A stretch of DNA of 64,000 bases, taken from the NCBI RefSeq assembly GCF_900188375.1, contig NZ_FZOO01000001.1, forward strand, positions 1-64,000, given 5' to 3'. Of the stretch, positions 14,542 through 23,492 are shown piece after piece (position 1 is the first letter of the stretch; each line of letters begins with the position of its first letter). The translations under genes and the position numbers were made by a program. Under the pieces are notes generated by a model. That model saw only the letters and a program-made list of their open reading frames with translations, was not told where the DNA came from and searched no databases. Origin of the DNA: Geodermatophilus pulveris. Lineage in GTDB: Bacteria > Actinomycetota > Actinomycetes > Mycobacteriales > Geodermatophilaceae.

Positions 14542-17500
14542 GTGACCACCCCGCCGGACGACCTGCGCGCGCGGCTGGCCGGGCTCACCCTCGAGGACGC
14601 CCACCGGCTGGGCCGGCGGCTGGACGGCACCCGCAGGACCCGGGACGCCGAGGCGCGCGCGCGGCAGCGGGAGCGGGTCGCCGCCGACGTCGCGGCCGCC
14701 GAGGAGCGCCTCGCCCGCCGCCGCGCCGTCGTCCCCGCGGTCACCTACCCCGCCGAGCTGCCGGTCAGTGCCCGCCGCGACGACATCGCCGCCGCGCTGC
14801 GCGACGCCCAGGTGGTCGTGGTCGCCGGCGAGACCGGGTCGGGCAAGACCACCCAGCTGCCCAAGATCGCCCTGGAGCTCGGCCGCGGGGTGCGCGGCCG
14901 GATCGGGCACACCCAGCCACGGCGGATCGCCGCGCGCACCGTCGCCGAGCGGATCGCCGAGGAGCTGGACACGCCGCTGGGCGACGTCGTCGGCTGGAAG
15001 GTGCGCTTCACCGACCAGGTCTCCGACACCACCCTGGTGAAGGTCATGACCGACGGCGTGCTGCTCGCCGAGATCGGCCGCGACCGGCTGCTGCGCCAGT
15101 ACGACACCCTGATCATCGACGAGGCGCACGAGCGCAGCCTCAACATCGACTTCCTGCTCGGCTACCTGGCCCAGGTGCTGCCCCGGCGTCCCGACCTCAA
15201 GGTGGTCATCACCTCGGCCACGATCGACGTGGAGCGGGTGGCCAAGCACTTCGGCGACGCCCCGGTCGTCGAGGTCAGCGGCCGCACCTACCCGGTCGAG
15301 GTCCGCTACCGGCCGGTGGTCGACCCCGACGACCCGGACTCCGACCCGGACCGCGACCAGGTCACCGCCATCGCCGACGCCGTCGACGAGCTGGCCGCCG
15401 AGGGGCCGGGCGACGTCCTGGTGTTCCTCGCCGGCGAGCGGGAGATCCGCGACACCGCCGACGTCCTGACCGAGCGCCTCCCCGGCGTCGAGGTGCTGCC
15501 GCTCTACTCCCGCCTGTCGGCCGCCGACCAGCACCGGGTGTTCCAGCGGCACACCGGGCGGCGCGTGGTGCTGGCCACCAACGTGGCCGAGACCTCGCTG
15601 ACCGTGCCCGGCATCCGCTACGTCGTCGACCCGGGCACCGCGCGCATCTCCCGGTACAGCGCGCGGCTGAAGGTGCAGCGGCTGCCGATCGAGCCGGTGA
15701 GCCAGGCCTCGGCCCGGCAGCGCTCCGGCCGCTGCGGGCGCACCTCCGACGGCATCGCGATCCGCCTCTACACGCAGGAGGACTTCGACGCCCGGCCGGA
15801 GTACACCGACCCGGAGATCCTGCGCACCAACCTGGCCTCGGTGCTGCTGCAGATGGCCGCCCTCGACCTCGGCGACGTCGCGGACTTCCCGTTCATCGAC
15901 CCGCCGGACCGCCGGGCGGTGGCCGACGGCGTGGCCCTGCTCGAGGAGCTCGGCGCCCTGGACGGAGCCGGTGCGCTGACCCCCACCGGCCGCGCGCTGG
16001 CCGCGCTGCCGCTGGACCCGCGCATGGCCCGGATGGTGGTCGAGGCCGACCGGCGCGGCGTGCTGGAGGAGGTGCTGGTCATCGCCGCCGGGCTGACCAT
16101 CCAGGACCCCCGCGAGCGCCCCACCGAGCACCAGCAGGCCGCCGACGAGCTGCACGCCCGCTTCGCCCACGAGCACTCCGACTTCCTCGCCCTGCTCGAC
16201 CTGTGGCGGTACGTGACCGAGCAGCAGGAGGCGCTCAGCGGCAGCCAGTTCCGCCGCACGCTCAAGCGCGAGTTCCTGCACTACCTGCGCATCCGCGAGT
16301 GGCAGGACCTGCACGGCCAGCTGCGCAGCACCGCCCGCCGGCTGGGCATGACCACCGGCGGGCCCGCCGCCGAGCCCGACGAGCGCGGCATCCACACCGC
16401 CCTGCTGGCCGGGCTGCTGTCCCACGTCGGCCTGCAGGTCGAGGACAGCCACCCGCGCGCGAGAGGTCGTGGGGGCCGCGAGTACCTCGGCGCCCGCAAC
16501 GCCCGCTTCGTCATCGCCCCCGGCACCCCGCTGGCGCGCAGGCCGCCGCGCTGGGTGGTCGCCGCCGAGCTGGTCGAGACCAGCCGGCTGTTCGCGCGCA
16601 CCGTGGCCCGCATCGACCCGGAGACCGTCGAGCGGCTGGCCGGCCACCTGGTCCACCGGCAGTACTCCGAGCCGCGCTGGGACGCCAGGCGGGGGTCCGT
16701 CGTCGCCACCGAGCGGGTCACCCTCTACGGCATCCCGCTGGTCGTCGACCGGCGCGTGCAGTACGGCTCGATCGACCCGGTCGTGTCCCGGGAGCTGTTC
16801 ATCCGGCACGCCCTGGTGCAGGGGGAGTGGACGACGCACCACCGCTTCTGGCACGACAACGCCGCGGCCCTGCGCCGCGTCGCCGAGCTGGAGGAGCGGG
16901 CCCGCCGCCGCGACATCCGGGTGGACGACGAGACGCTGGTCGAGCTCTACGACGCCCGCATCCCCGCCGACGTCGTCTCCACCCGGCACTTCGACCGGTG
17001 GTGGAAGTCCGCCCGCCGGGAGACCCCCGACCTGCTGACGTTCACCCCGGAGATGCTCACCGACGCCGCCGCGGCCGGGCAGGTGCGGGTCGAGGACTTC
17101 CCCGACGAGGTGCCGCTCACGCAGGGGCTGACCCTCCCGCTGTCCTACGCGTTCGCCCCGGGCACCCCGCAGGACGGCGTCACCGTCGACGTCCCGCTCG
17201 CGGTGCTGGACGCCGTCGCCGAGCAGACCTCCGGGGAGTCGCTGGCCCTCACCGTCCTCGGTCTCCGGGAGGAGCTGGTCACCGCGCTGCTGCGCACGCT
17301 GCCCAAGCAGCTGCGCCGCGCCCTGGTGCCGATCCCCGACCGGGTGCGCGAGGTGCTGCCGCGGATCCCGCCGGCCGAGCCGCTGCTGCCGGCGCTGGAG
17401 CGCGAGCTGCGCCGCGCCGCCGGGGTCGTCGTCCCGCCGGACGCCTGGGCGCCGGACCAGGTGCCCGACCACCTGCGGGCCACCTTCCGGGTCCTCGACG

Positions 17501-18471
17501 ACGCCGGCCGGGAGCTGGCGAGGGGCAAGGAGCCGCACGCGCTGCGCCGCCGGGTGGCCCCGCAGGCCCGCGCCAGCCTGGCCGCGGCCGCCTCCGACCT
17601 GGAGAGCACCGGGCAGACCGCCTGGACGTTCGGCACGCTGCCGCGCACCGTCGAGGTCCGCCGCGGCGGCCACCTGGTGACCGCGTACCCGGCGCTGGTC
17701 GACGAGGGGACGACGGTCGGCGTCCGCGTGGTCGCCAGCGAGGCCGAGGCGACCCGGCTCACCTGGCGCGGGGCCCGCAGGCTGCTCGTGCTCGCCGCCG
17801 GCTCACCGACCCGGCAGGTGGTCAAGGGGCTCTCGCCGCGCACCCGGCTGGCGGTGCAGTTCAACCCCGACGGGGAGATCCCCGCGCTGGTCGACGACTG
17901 CGTGGACGCCGCCGCCGACGAGCTCCTCGCGGCCGCCGGCGGGCCGCCGCGGGACGAGGCCGGGTTCGCCGCGGTGGTGCGGACCGCGAAGGCCCAGCTG
18001 CTGCCGCTGACCACCGACACGGTGCGGCGGGTCGAGGCGGTGCTCACCCAGGCCCGCGAGGTCGCGGTCGCGATCGGCGCCGCACCGGGCCGGCGGGTGC
18101 CCGAGGCGGCGGTCGCGGACCTGCGCCGGCAGATGGGCGGGCTGCTGCACCGGGGCTTCGTCGCCACGGCCGGGCGGCGGCGGCTGCCGGACCTGGTGCG
18201 CTACCTCCGGGGGATGGCCCACCGGCTGGAGAAGCTGCCGGCCACCGCGGCGCGCGACGCGCTGTGGATGCAGCAGGTCGCCGCGGTGACCGCCGAGTAC
18301 GAGCAGCTGCGCGCCCGGGTGCCGTCGACCGGGGCCCCCGACGACCCCGTCGCCCGGGTGCGGTGGATGGTCGAGGAGCTGCGGGTCAGCCTGTTCGCGC
18401 AGCCCGTCGGCACCCCCCGGCCGGTGTCGGAGCAGCGGGTCTACAAGGCGATCGACGCGCTGTCGGGCTGA
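14542..18471 (+). CDS. hrpA: ATP-dependent RNA helicase HrpA
   Basis: A 1309-residue DEAH-box helicase of full length. Walker A is GETGSGKT at residues 96-103, DEAH is at 193-196, SAT is in ITSATIDVERV, and QRSGRCGR is motif VI. Next come the helicase-associated and OB-fold regions and the C-terminal DUF3418 typical of HrpA. It unwinds RNA and is linked to mRNA processing and rescue of stalled ribosomes in other bacteria. The start is the GTG with GGAGG four bases upstream. It appears monocistronic. Confidence 0.95.
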   Translation: MTTPPDDLRARLAGLTLEDAHRLGRRLDGTRRTRDAEARARQRERVAADVAAAEERLARRRAVVPAVTYPAELPVSARRDDIAAALRDAQVVVVAGETGSGKTTQLPKIALELGRGVRGRIGHTQPRRIAARTVAERIAEELDTPLGDVVGWKVRFTDQVSDTTLVKVMTDGVLLAEIGRDRLLRQYDTLIIDEAHERSLNIDFLLGYLAQVLPRRPDLKVVITSATIDVERVAKHFGDAPVVEVSGRTYPVEVRYRPVVDPDDPDSDPDRDQVTAIADAVDELAAEGPGDVLVFLAGEREIRDTADVLTERLPGVEVLPLYSRLSAADQHRVFQRHTGRRVVLATNVAETSLTVPGIRYVVDPGTARISRYSARLKVQRLPIEPVSQASARQRSGRCGRTSDGIAIRLYTQEDFDARPEYTDPEILRTNLASVLLQMAALDLGDVADFPFIDPPDRRAVADGVALLEELGALDGAGALTPTGRALAALPLDPRMARMVVEADRRGVLEEVLVIAAGLTIQDPRERPTEHQQAADELHARFAHEHSDFLALLDLWRYVTEQQEALSGSQFRRTLKREFLHYLRIREWQDLHGQLRSTARRLGMTTGGPAAEPDERGIHTALLAGLLSHVGLQVEDSHPRARGRGGREYLGARNARFVIAPGTPLARRPPRWVVAAELVETSRLFARTVARIDPETVERLAGHLVHRQYSEPRWDARRGSVVATERVTLYGIPLVVDRRVQYGSIDPVVSRELFIRHALVQGEWTTHHRFWHDNAAALRRVAELEERARRRDIRVDDETLVELYDARIPADVVSTRHFDRWWKSARRETPDLLTFTPEMLTDAAAAGQVRVEDFPDEVPLTQGLTLPLSYAFAPGTPQDGVTVDVPLAVLDAVAEQTSGESLALTVLGLREELVTALLRTLPKQLRRALVPIPDRVREVLPRIPPAEPLLPALERELRRAAGVVVPPDAWAPDQVPDHLRATFRVLDDAGRELARGKEPHALRRRVAPQARASLAAAASDLESTGQTAWTFGTLPRTVEVRRGGHLVTAYPALVDEGTTVGVRVVASEAEATRLTWRGARRLLVLAAGSPTRQVVKGLSPRTRLAVQFNPDGEIPALVDDCVDAAADELLAAAGGPPRDEAGFAAVVRTAKAQLLPLTTDTVRRVEAVLTQAREVAVAIGAAPGRRVPEAAVADLRRQMGGLLHRGFVATAGRRRLPDLVRYLRGMAHRLEKLPATAARDALWMQQVAAVTAEYEQLRARVPSTGAPDDPVARVRWMVEELRVSLFAQPVGTPRPVSEQRVYKAIDALSG

Positions 18472-18553
18472 GGGTGGGGCACAGGGAGCAGTGCATGCGT
18501 CTCGCGCACCAGGTGTAGGCAGTGATCCCCGTGCCTGATCGGTGCGGGGCCGC

Positions 18554-18916
18554 TCACGTGCGGGCGCGGGCCCGCTCGCGGAGCAGGGCGGAGATGCGCT
18601 GGCGGGTGACGCCGAACATCGCGGCGATCCGGTTGATGCTGACCTGCTCCGCGGCCAGGGCGTGCGCCTGCTCGCGCCGCCACGCGCCGCCGGCGCTGGC
18701 CAGGGCGGCCATCACCGAGCTGATCTGCTCGACCACCAGCGGGCGGGACTCCGCCGTCACGATGTCCAGCCAGGTGCGGCCGGCCTGCCGTTCCTCCAGG
18801 AGCTTCTCGGCGCGGGCCCGGGCGCCACCGAGCTCGGTCAGGCAGGTGTCGAGCACGGCCATGAGCTCGCGGAGCGCCCGGACGGCCGGGTCCTGCTCGC
18901 CGGTGTCGATCGCCAC
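18554..18916 (-). CDS. Small helix-turn-helix protein
   Basis: A 120-residue protein. The first half is helical (VRALRELMAVLDTCLTELGG, ARARAEKLLEERQAGRTW). The last 30 residues are a clear HTH, VSINRIAAMFGVTRQRISAL, followed by basic residues. The GTG with GGAGG four bases upstream is preferred over a TTG 33 bases earlier. It is divergent from the RsbW-like gene. Three GTTGC-N-CACKA copies in the intergenic DNA are candidate binding sites. I cannot name its family. Confidence 0.6.
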   Translation of the reverse strand: MAIDTGEQDPAVRALRELMAVLDTCLTELGGARARAEKLLEERQAGRTWLDIVTAESRPLVVEQISSVMAALASAGGAWRREQAHALAAEQVSINRIAAMFGVTRQRISALLRERARART

Positions 18917-18953
18917 GGGCCCTCCGTCTCGCAGAATGGATGGAGCCAACAGA

Positions 18954-19067
18954 GTTGCCCACTATCCATACTGCCGGCGCGGTGCGCAAGGCCCGTGACA
19001 TGCAATGCCCCGCGCGTGCAACAGGTGTTGCTCACGACCATCGGCGCGTATATGTTGCGCACGACCA
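18954..19067. promoter_or_regulatory. Three GTTGCnCAC(G/T)A repeats and a GCAACA-GG-TGTTGC palindrome
   Basis: GTTGCCCACTA (18954), GTTGCTCACGA (19027) and GTTGCGCACGA (19054) lie on the plus strand between the divergent HTH and RsbW-like genes. The last two extend to TGTTGC-K-CACGACCA and are 27 bp apart. The middle copy forms the right arm of a perfect GCAACA-GG-TGTTGC palindrome at 19018-19031. The layout suggests operators for the adjacent HTH protein. Confidence 0.45.
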
Positions 19068-19131
19068 GATGGCGTGACGCACAGTGAGTGCCCAACTGCA
19101 CCGCGGCTCGCACGCCCAGGGAGGGGGATCG

Positions 19132-19578
19132 ATGTCCACGCTCGTGGCCTCCGTCGACCTGCACCCGGTGCCCCCCAGCGTCCCCGTGGCCCGGCACCTG
19201 GTGCGGGACCTGCTGCACGCCTGGGGCGCCCCGCACGATGCCGAGGACGCCGCCCTGCTCGTGACCGAGCTGGTGGCCAACGTCGTCGACCACGTGGCCG
19301 GTGAGGCCTCCTTCACCCTGCACGTCACGCTGGCGGAGCGGTGGCTGCGCATCTCCGTGGCCGACGGCTCCGCGCTGCGCCCCGTCGTCCGGGACCTGCA
19401 GGTCTCCGCCCAGCGCGGCCGGGGCATGCGGTTGGTCGAGGCCATCGCCGACCGCTGGGGCATCGAGGAGCGCGGCGACGGCAAGTGCGTGTGGTTCGAG
19501 CTGGCGCCCCCGGGGTTTGCCGACGACGGCCCGCGGGGACCGGCGGAGGAGCGACCCACCGAGGAGGGAACGGCATGA
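19132..19578 (+). CDS. RsbW-like ATP-binding (HATPase_c) anti-sigma-type kinase
   Basis: A 148-residue GHKL ATPase domain. The N-box is in DAALLVTELVANVVDHVAGE, ISVADGSALRP takes the place of the DxGxG motif, and RGRGMRLVEAIADRWGIEER forms the G2 region. This is the actinobacterial single-domain RsbW/SpoIIAB class, which phosphorylates STAS proteins or holds sigma factors. No sigma factor is adjacent. GGGAGGGGG precedes the ATG. The stop overlaps the next small gene (ATGA). Confidence 0.8.
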   Translation: MSTLVASVDLHPVPPSVPVARHLVRDLLHAWGAPHDAEDAALLVTELVANVVDHVAGEASFTLHVTLAERWLRISVADGSALRPVVRDLQVSAQRGRGMRLVEAIADRWGIEERGDGKCVWFELAPPGFADDGPRGPAEERPTEEGTA

Positions 19579-19751
19579 GCGAGCCGGACGGCACGACGTA
19601 CAGCGCGGGCGAGGACCTCTCCGACGAGGAGATGGTGCAGACCGTCGCCGGGCAGACCGACAGCATCTCCGAGCACGCCGACGAGGCGGGCAAGGACTGG
19701 AACGGCGACGCCAGCCAGGCCCCCGACCCCACCGCTGACACCACGGGCTGA
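19575..19751 (+). CDS. Small acidic conserved protein coupled to the RsbW-like gene
   Basis: A 58-residue highly acidic protein (GEDLSDEEMVQTVAGQTDSI, SEHADEAGKDWNGDAS) with no predicted fold; it is probably disordered. The ATG overlaps the stop of the HATPase gene, so it is translationally coupled. It could be a partner or antagonist of the kinase by context alone. No known domain is recognised. Confidence 0.55.
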   Translation: MSEPDGTTYSAGEDLSDEEMVQTVAGQTDSISEHADEAGKDWNGDASQAPDPTADTTG

Positions 19752-19806
19752 GCCCGTCCCTCCCGCGCCGGTGGGAGCGGCTGGCGGACCGGCGCTCCGT
19801 GCGGCA

Positions 19807-19824
19807 GGGTGACCGAGGTCACCC
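19807..19824. promoter_or_regulatory. Perfect inverted repeat GGGTGACC-GA-GGTCACCC ahead of the Mo-hydroxylase operon
   Basis: A perfect 8-bp inverted repeat with a 2-bp centre lies 20 bp upstream of the coxL-like ATG and overlaps where the transcript start would be. It is either an operator or an mRNA hairpin next to the GGAAGG ribosome-binding site. Confidence 0.5.
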
Positions 19825-19843
19825 ACCCACGGAAGGTGAGCAC

Positions 19844-22120
19844 ATGAGCATCCTCGGTACGCGGGTGGTCCGCACCGAAGACCCGCTGTTCCTCACACGT
19901 GGTGCCACCTACACCGACGACGTGACCGACGACCGGCTGACCGGGGCGCTGCACGCGACCTTCGTGCGGTCCCCCGTCGCGCACGGGCGGCTGGAGGCCG
20001 TGGACGCCTCCGCCGCCCTGGAGGCGCCGGGCGTGGTCGCCGTGGTCACGGCGCAGGACCTCGCCGGCCTGGCCCCGATCCCGCCGCCGTTCCCGTTCGT
20101 GAACCGGGCGATGACCCGCCCGTGGCTGGCGTCGGACCGCGTCCGCTTCGTCGGCGACCCGGTGGCCGTCGTCCTCACCGAGGAGGCCTACCAGGGCGAG
20201 GACGCCGCCGAGCTGGTCGTCGTCGACATCGACCCCCTGCCCGCGGTGGTCGGCACGGCCGCGGCGGCCACCGACGAGGTGCTGCTGTTCCCGGAGGCGG
20301 GCACCAACGTCATGGCCTCGTTCGGCGGCCCCGCGCCGGAGGACCTGTTCGCCGGCTGCGAGGTCGTCGTCACCCAGGCGATGGTCAACCAGCGGGTGGC
20401 GCCGGTGCCGCTGGAGGGCCGGGCAGCCGCCGCGGCCTGGGGGGAGGACGGCCGGGTCACCGTCTGGTGCACCAACCAGGGCGCCCAGCAGGCGAGGGGA
20501 CAGTTCGGCGACTGGCTGGACATGGACCCCGACCTGATCCACCTGATCACCCCCGACGTCGGCGGCGGCTTCGGGGCCAAGATCGGCGCCGACCCGGAGT
20601 ACGCCCTCGTGGCCTGGCTGGCCCGGCACGTCGACCGGCCGGTCCGCTGGGCGGAGAGCCGCTCGGAGAACCTGGTCGGCATGCTGCACGGCCGGGCCCA
20701 GGACCAGGTGGTCACCATCGGGGGCCGCCGGGACGGCACCATCGAGGCCTACAGCCTGGTGGCCGACCAGGACTGCGGCGCCTACCCCCGGATCGGCACC
20801 GTGCTGCCCACCCTGACCATGCTGATGGCGCCCGGGGTCTACGCGTTCCCGCGGGTGCACGCGCAGGCGCGCGCACTGGCCACCACGACGACCCCCATCG
20901 GTGCCTACCGGGGCGCCGGCCGGCCGGAGGCGACGGCGGCGCTGGAGCGGGCCGTCGACCTGTTCGCCGCGGAGATCGGCATGGACCCCGCCGAGGTGCG
21001 CCGGAAGAACCTGGTGCCGCCGTTCAGCGAGCCGCACACCACGCCCACGGGGGCGACCTACGACACCGGTGACTACACCGCCGCGCTGGACGCGGCGCTG
21101 GCGGCCGCCGGCTACGCCGACCTGCGCGCCGAGCAGGCCCGCCGCCGGGAGGCCGGGGAGCCCCGGCAGCTGGGCATCGGCATGTCGGTGTACGTGGAGA
21201 TCACCGGGGCGGACAACGGCGCCGGCACCGGGGAGGCCGCCTCGCTGGAGGTGCACCCCGACGGCACCGCGACGGTGCTCACCGGCACCTCGCCGCACGG
21301 CCAGGGGCACGCGACCGCGTGGGCGATGATCGCCAGCGACCAGCTCGGCATCCCGGTGGAGCGGATCAGCGTGCTGCACGGCGACACCGACCTGGTCGCC
21401 CAGGGCGGCGGCACGATGGGCTCGCGCAGCCTCCAGCAGGGCGGCGCGGCGGTGCACCAGGCGGCCGGCGAGCTGGTCGAGCTGGCCCGGCAGCGGGCCG
21501 CACAGCGGCTGGAGGTCGACCCCGCGGACCTCGTCGTGGACCTGGCGGGCGCCGGGCTCGCCGTCCGCGGGACGCCGGGGACGGGGCTCACCTTCGCCGA
21601 GCTGGCCGCCGACGAGCAGCTGCTGGTCCGGACCCGGTTCGACGCCGCCGCCCCGACGTTCCCCTTCGGCGCCCACGTCGTCGTCGTCGAGGTGGACGTG
21701 GAGTCCGGGAAGGCGGAGGTGGTGCGGCTGGTCGCCGTCGACGACGCCGGGACCGTCCTCAACCCGCTGCTCGCCGAGGGGCAGCGGCACGGCGGCTACG
21801 CGCAGGGCGTCGCGCAGGCGCTGCTGGAGGAGGTGCTGTACGACGAGGACGGCAACCCGACGACCTCCACGCTGGCGGACTACCCGTTCGTCTCCGCCAC
21901 CGAGCTGCCGAGCTTCGAGCTGGTGGACATGGCCACCCCGACCCCGATGAACCCGCTGGGTGCCAAGGGCATCGGGGAGGCCGGCACGATCGGCTCCACC
22001 CCGGCGGTGCAGAACGCCGTCGTCGACGCCGTCGCACACCTCGGCGTCCGGCACATCGACATGCCCACCACCCCGATGCGGGTGTTCCGGGCCGTCCAGC
22101 AGGCCCAGGGAGGCAGCTGA
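19844..22120 (+). CDS. Molybdopterin-binding large subunit, form-II CoxL-like
   Basis: A 758-residue large subunit of the xanthine dehydrogenase/CO dehydrogenase family. The active-site loop is AYRGAGR at residues 354-360, the form-II signature, not the AYxCSFR of true CO dehydrogenase. Other motifs are [27 protein letters not shown] and, near the C-terminus, [11 protein letters not shown] with the catalytic Glu. It binds Mo-MCD and would hydroxylate an aldehyde, purine or similar substrate. GGAAGG lies seven bases upstream. The gene order large-small-medium and the overlaps show one complex. Confidence 0.9.
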   Translation: MSILGTRVVRTEDPLFLTRGATYTDDVTDDRLTGALHATFVRSPVAHGRLEAVDASAALEAPGVVAVVTAQDLAGLAPIPPPFPFVNRAMTRPWLASDRVRFVGDPVAVVLTEEAYQGEDAAELVVVDIDPLPAVVGTAAAATDEVLLFPEAGTNVMASFGGPAPEDLFAGCEVVVTQAMVNQRVAPVPLEGRAAAAAWGEDGRVTVWCTNQGAQQARGQFGDWLDMDPDLIHLITPDVGGGFGAKIGADPEYALVAWLARHVDRPVRWAESRSENLVGMLHGRAQDQVVTIGGRRDGTIEAYSLVADQDCGAYPRIGTVLPTLTMLMAPGVYAFPRVHAQARALATTTTPIGAYRGAGRPEATAALERAVDLFAAEIGMDPAEVRRKNLVPPFSEPHTTPTGATYDTGDYTAALDAALAAAGYADLRAEQARRREAGEPRQLGIGMSVYVEITGADNGAGTGEAASLEVHPDGTATVLTGTSPHGQGHATAWAMIASDQLGIPVERISVLHGDTDLVAQGGGTMGSRSLQQGGAAVHQAAGELVELARQRAAQRLEVDPADLVVDLAGAGLAVRGTPGTGLTFAELAADEQLLVRTRFDAAAPTFPFGAHVVVVEVDVESGKAEVVRLVAVDDAGTVLNPLLAEGQRHGGYAQGVAQALLEEVLYDEDGNPTTSTLADYPFVSATELPSFELVDMATPTPMNPLGAKGIGEAGTIGSTPAVQNAVVDAVAHLGVRHIDMPTTPMRVFRAVQQAQGGS

Positions 22121-22623
22121 TGCAGGTCTCGATCACCGTCAACGGCCAGCAGCGCACCGACGAGGTGGAACCGCGGCTGCTGCTGGCGCACTACCTGCGG
22201 GACGTCCGGGGGCTCCGGGCCACGAACGTCGGCTGCGACACGACGTCCTGTGGGGCGTGCACGGTCATCGTCGACGGGCTGACGGTGAAGAGCTGCACCG
22301 TGCTCGCGGCGCAGGCCGACGGCGGCCAGGTCACCACCCTCGAGGGGCTGACCGGGCCGGACGGCGAGCTGCACCCGGTGCAGGCGGCCTTCCGCGCCGA
22401 GCACGGGCTGCAGTGCGGGTTCTGCACCCCCGGCATGGTCATGGCGGCGATCGGCGTGCTGGCCGACAACCCCGACCCCAGCGACCGCGAGGTGCGCGAG
22501 GGCCTGGAGGGCAATCTCTGCCGGTGCACCGGCTACCACAACATCGTGCGGGCGGTCCTGGCCGCCGCGAGGTCCGGCCCGGCCGCCGGCCGGGTGCCCC
22601 AGACGCAGGAGGTCGAAGCATGA
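22120..22623 (+). CDS. 2Fe-2S small subunit of the Mo-hydroxylase (CoxS-like)
   Basis: A 167-residue protein with both [2Fe-2S] domains. The plant-type ferredoxin domain has Cys39, Cys44, Cys47 and Cys59 ([13 protein letters not shown]). The helical domain has Cys99, Cys102, Cys134 and Cys136 (CGFCTPG and [13 protein letters not shown]). It relays electrons from the Mo site to FAD. The ATG overlaps the preceding stop as TGATG. Confidence 0.93.
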   Translation: MQVSITVNGQQRTDEVEPRLLLAHYLRDVRGLRATNVGCDTTSCGACTVIVDGLTVKSCTVLAAQADGGQVTTLEGLTGPDGELHPVQAAFRAEHGLQCGFCTPGMVMAAIGVLADNPDPSDREVREGLEGNLCRCTGYHNIVRAVLAAARSGPAAGRVPQTQEVEA

Positions 22624-23432
22624 TCCCCGCCCCGTTCGAGTACGTGCGGGTGCGCTCGGTCGACGAGGCCGTGGCCGCGCTGACCGAGCACGGCGAGGAG
22701 GCCAAGCTGCTCGCCGGTGGGCACTCGCTGCTGCCGATCATGAAGCTGCGGCTGGCGGTCCCGTCCGTGCTGGTCGACATCAGCGGCATCCGGGAGCTGT
22801 CCTACGTCCGCGTCGAGGGCGACGAGGTGGCCGTCGGCGCCGGCACCCGGCACTCCGAGCTGGAGCGGTCGGAGGTCGCGCGCACCGAGGTGCCCCTGCT
22901 GCCGCACACCGCCGGGCGCGTGGGCGACCCCCAGGTGCGCCACCGCGGCACGCTGGGCGGCACCGTGGCGCACAGCGACCCGGCGTCGGACCTGCCCACC
23001 GCGCTGCTCGCGCTCGGCGGCACCGTCGTCGTCCAGGGCCCCGGAGGGCGGCGGGAGGTGCCGGTCACCGGCTTCTGGACCGGGTTCTTCGAGACGGCGC
23101 TGGCGCCCGACGAGGTGGTCGTCGAGGTGCGGGTGCCGCGCACCGGCGGCGCCGGCTGGGGCTACGAGAAGTTCACCCGCCGGGAGAACGACTGGCCGAT
23201 CGTGGCCGCCGCGGCGGTGCAGGGCAGGGTCGCGCTGGCCAACATGGGCGGCTCGGTGGTGCGGGCGACGGCGACGGAGGAGGCGCTGGCCCGGGGCGCG
23301 TCCATCGCCGAGGCCGCGGCGCTCGCCGACGAGGGCACGTCGCCGACCGCGGACATGCACGCCGACCAGGAGTACCGGCGCCACCTCGCCCGGCTGCTCA
23401 CCCGCCGCGCCCTGGAGAAGGCCGCCGCCTGA
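22620..23432 (+). CDS. FAD-binding medium subunit of the Mo-hydroxylase (CoxM-like)
   Basis: A 270-residue protein. [20 protein letters not shown] is the FAD pyrophosphate loop and [19 protein letters not shown] is the second flavin motif (TxGGTxAHxDPA). The C-terminal CO_deh_flav_C region follows. The start overlaps the small-subunit stop (ATGA). No maturation genes such as coxD, coxE, coxF or coxG follow, so cofactor insertion must depend on genes elsewhere. A hairpin closes the operon. Confidence 0.92.
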   Translation: MIPAPFEYVRVRSVDEAVAALTEHGEEAKLLAGGHSLLPIMKLRLAVPSVLVDISGIRELSYVRVEGDEVAVGAGTRHSELERSEVARTEVPLLPHTAGRVGDPQVRHRGTLGGTVAHSDPASDLPTALLALGGTVVVQGPGGRREVPVTGFWTGFFETALAPDEVVVEVRVPRTGGAGWGYEKFTRRENDWPIVAAAAVQGRVALANMGGSVVRATATEEALARGASIAEAAALADEGTSPTADMHADQEYRRHLARLLTRRALEKAAA

Positions 23433-23439
23433 CGAAGGA

Positions 23440-23488
23440 CCCCCTCCTCCCCACCCCTCGCACGCTCGGGGCGGTGCCCGGGAGGGGG
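23440..23488. terminator. Stem-loop terminator between convergent operons
   Basis: CCCCCTCC (23440-23447) pairs with GGAGGGGG (23481-23488) across a GC-rich loop between the CoxM-like and cysN stops. Confidence 0.5.
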
Positions 23489-23492
23489 CCGC

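Noticed and set aside
14203-17673. A long open frame of over 1100 codons antisense to hrpA.
   Set aside because: It mirrors hrpA codon structure, has no domain, and its composition (runs of Gly, Gln, Val, Arg) is that expected from the antisense frame of a GC-rich gene.
19325-22054. A 900-codon antisense frame over the Mo-hydroxylase large subunit.
   Set aside because: The plus-strand CoxL-like protein is full length with all motifs; the antisense frame has no recognisable sequence.
19844-22120. True aerobic CO dehydrogenase (form I).
   Set aside because: The active-site loop is AYRGAGR rather than AYxCSFR, and no CO-specific accessory genes are linked.
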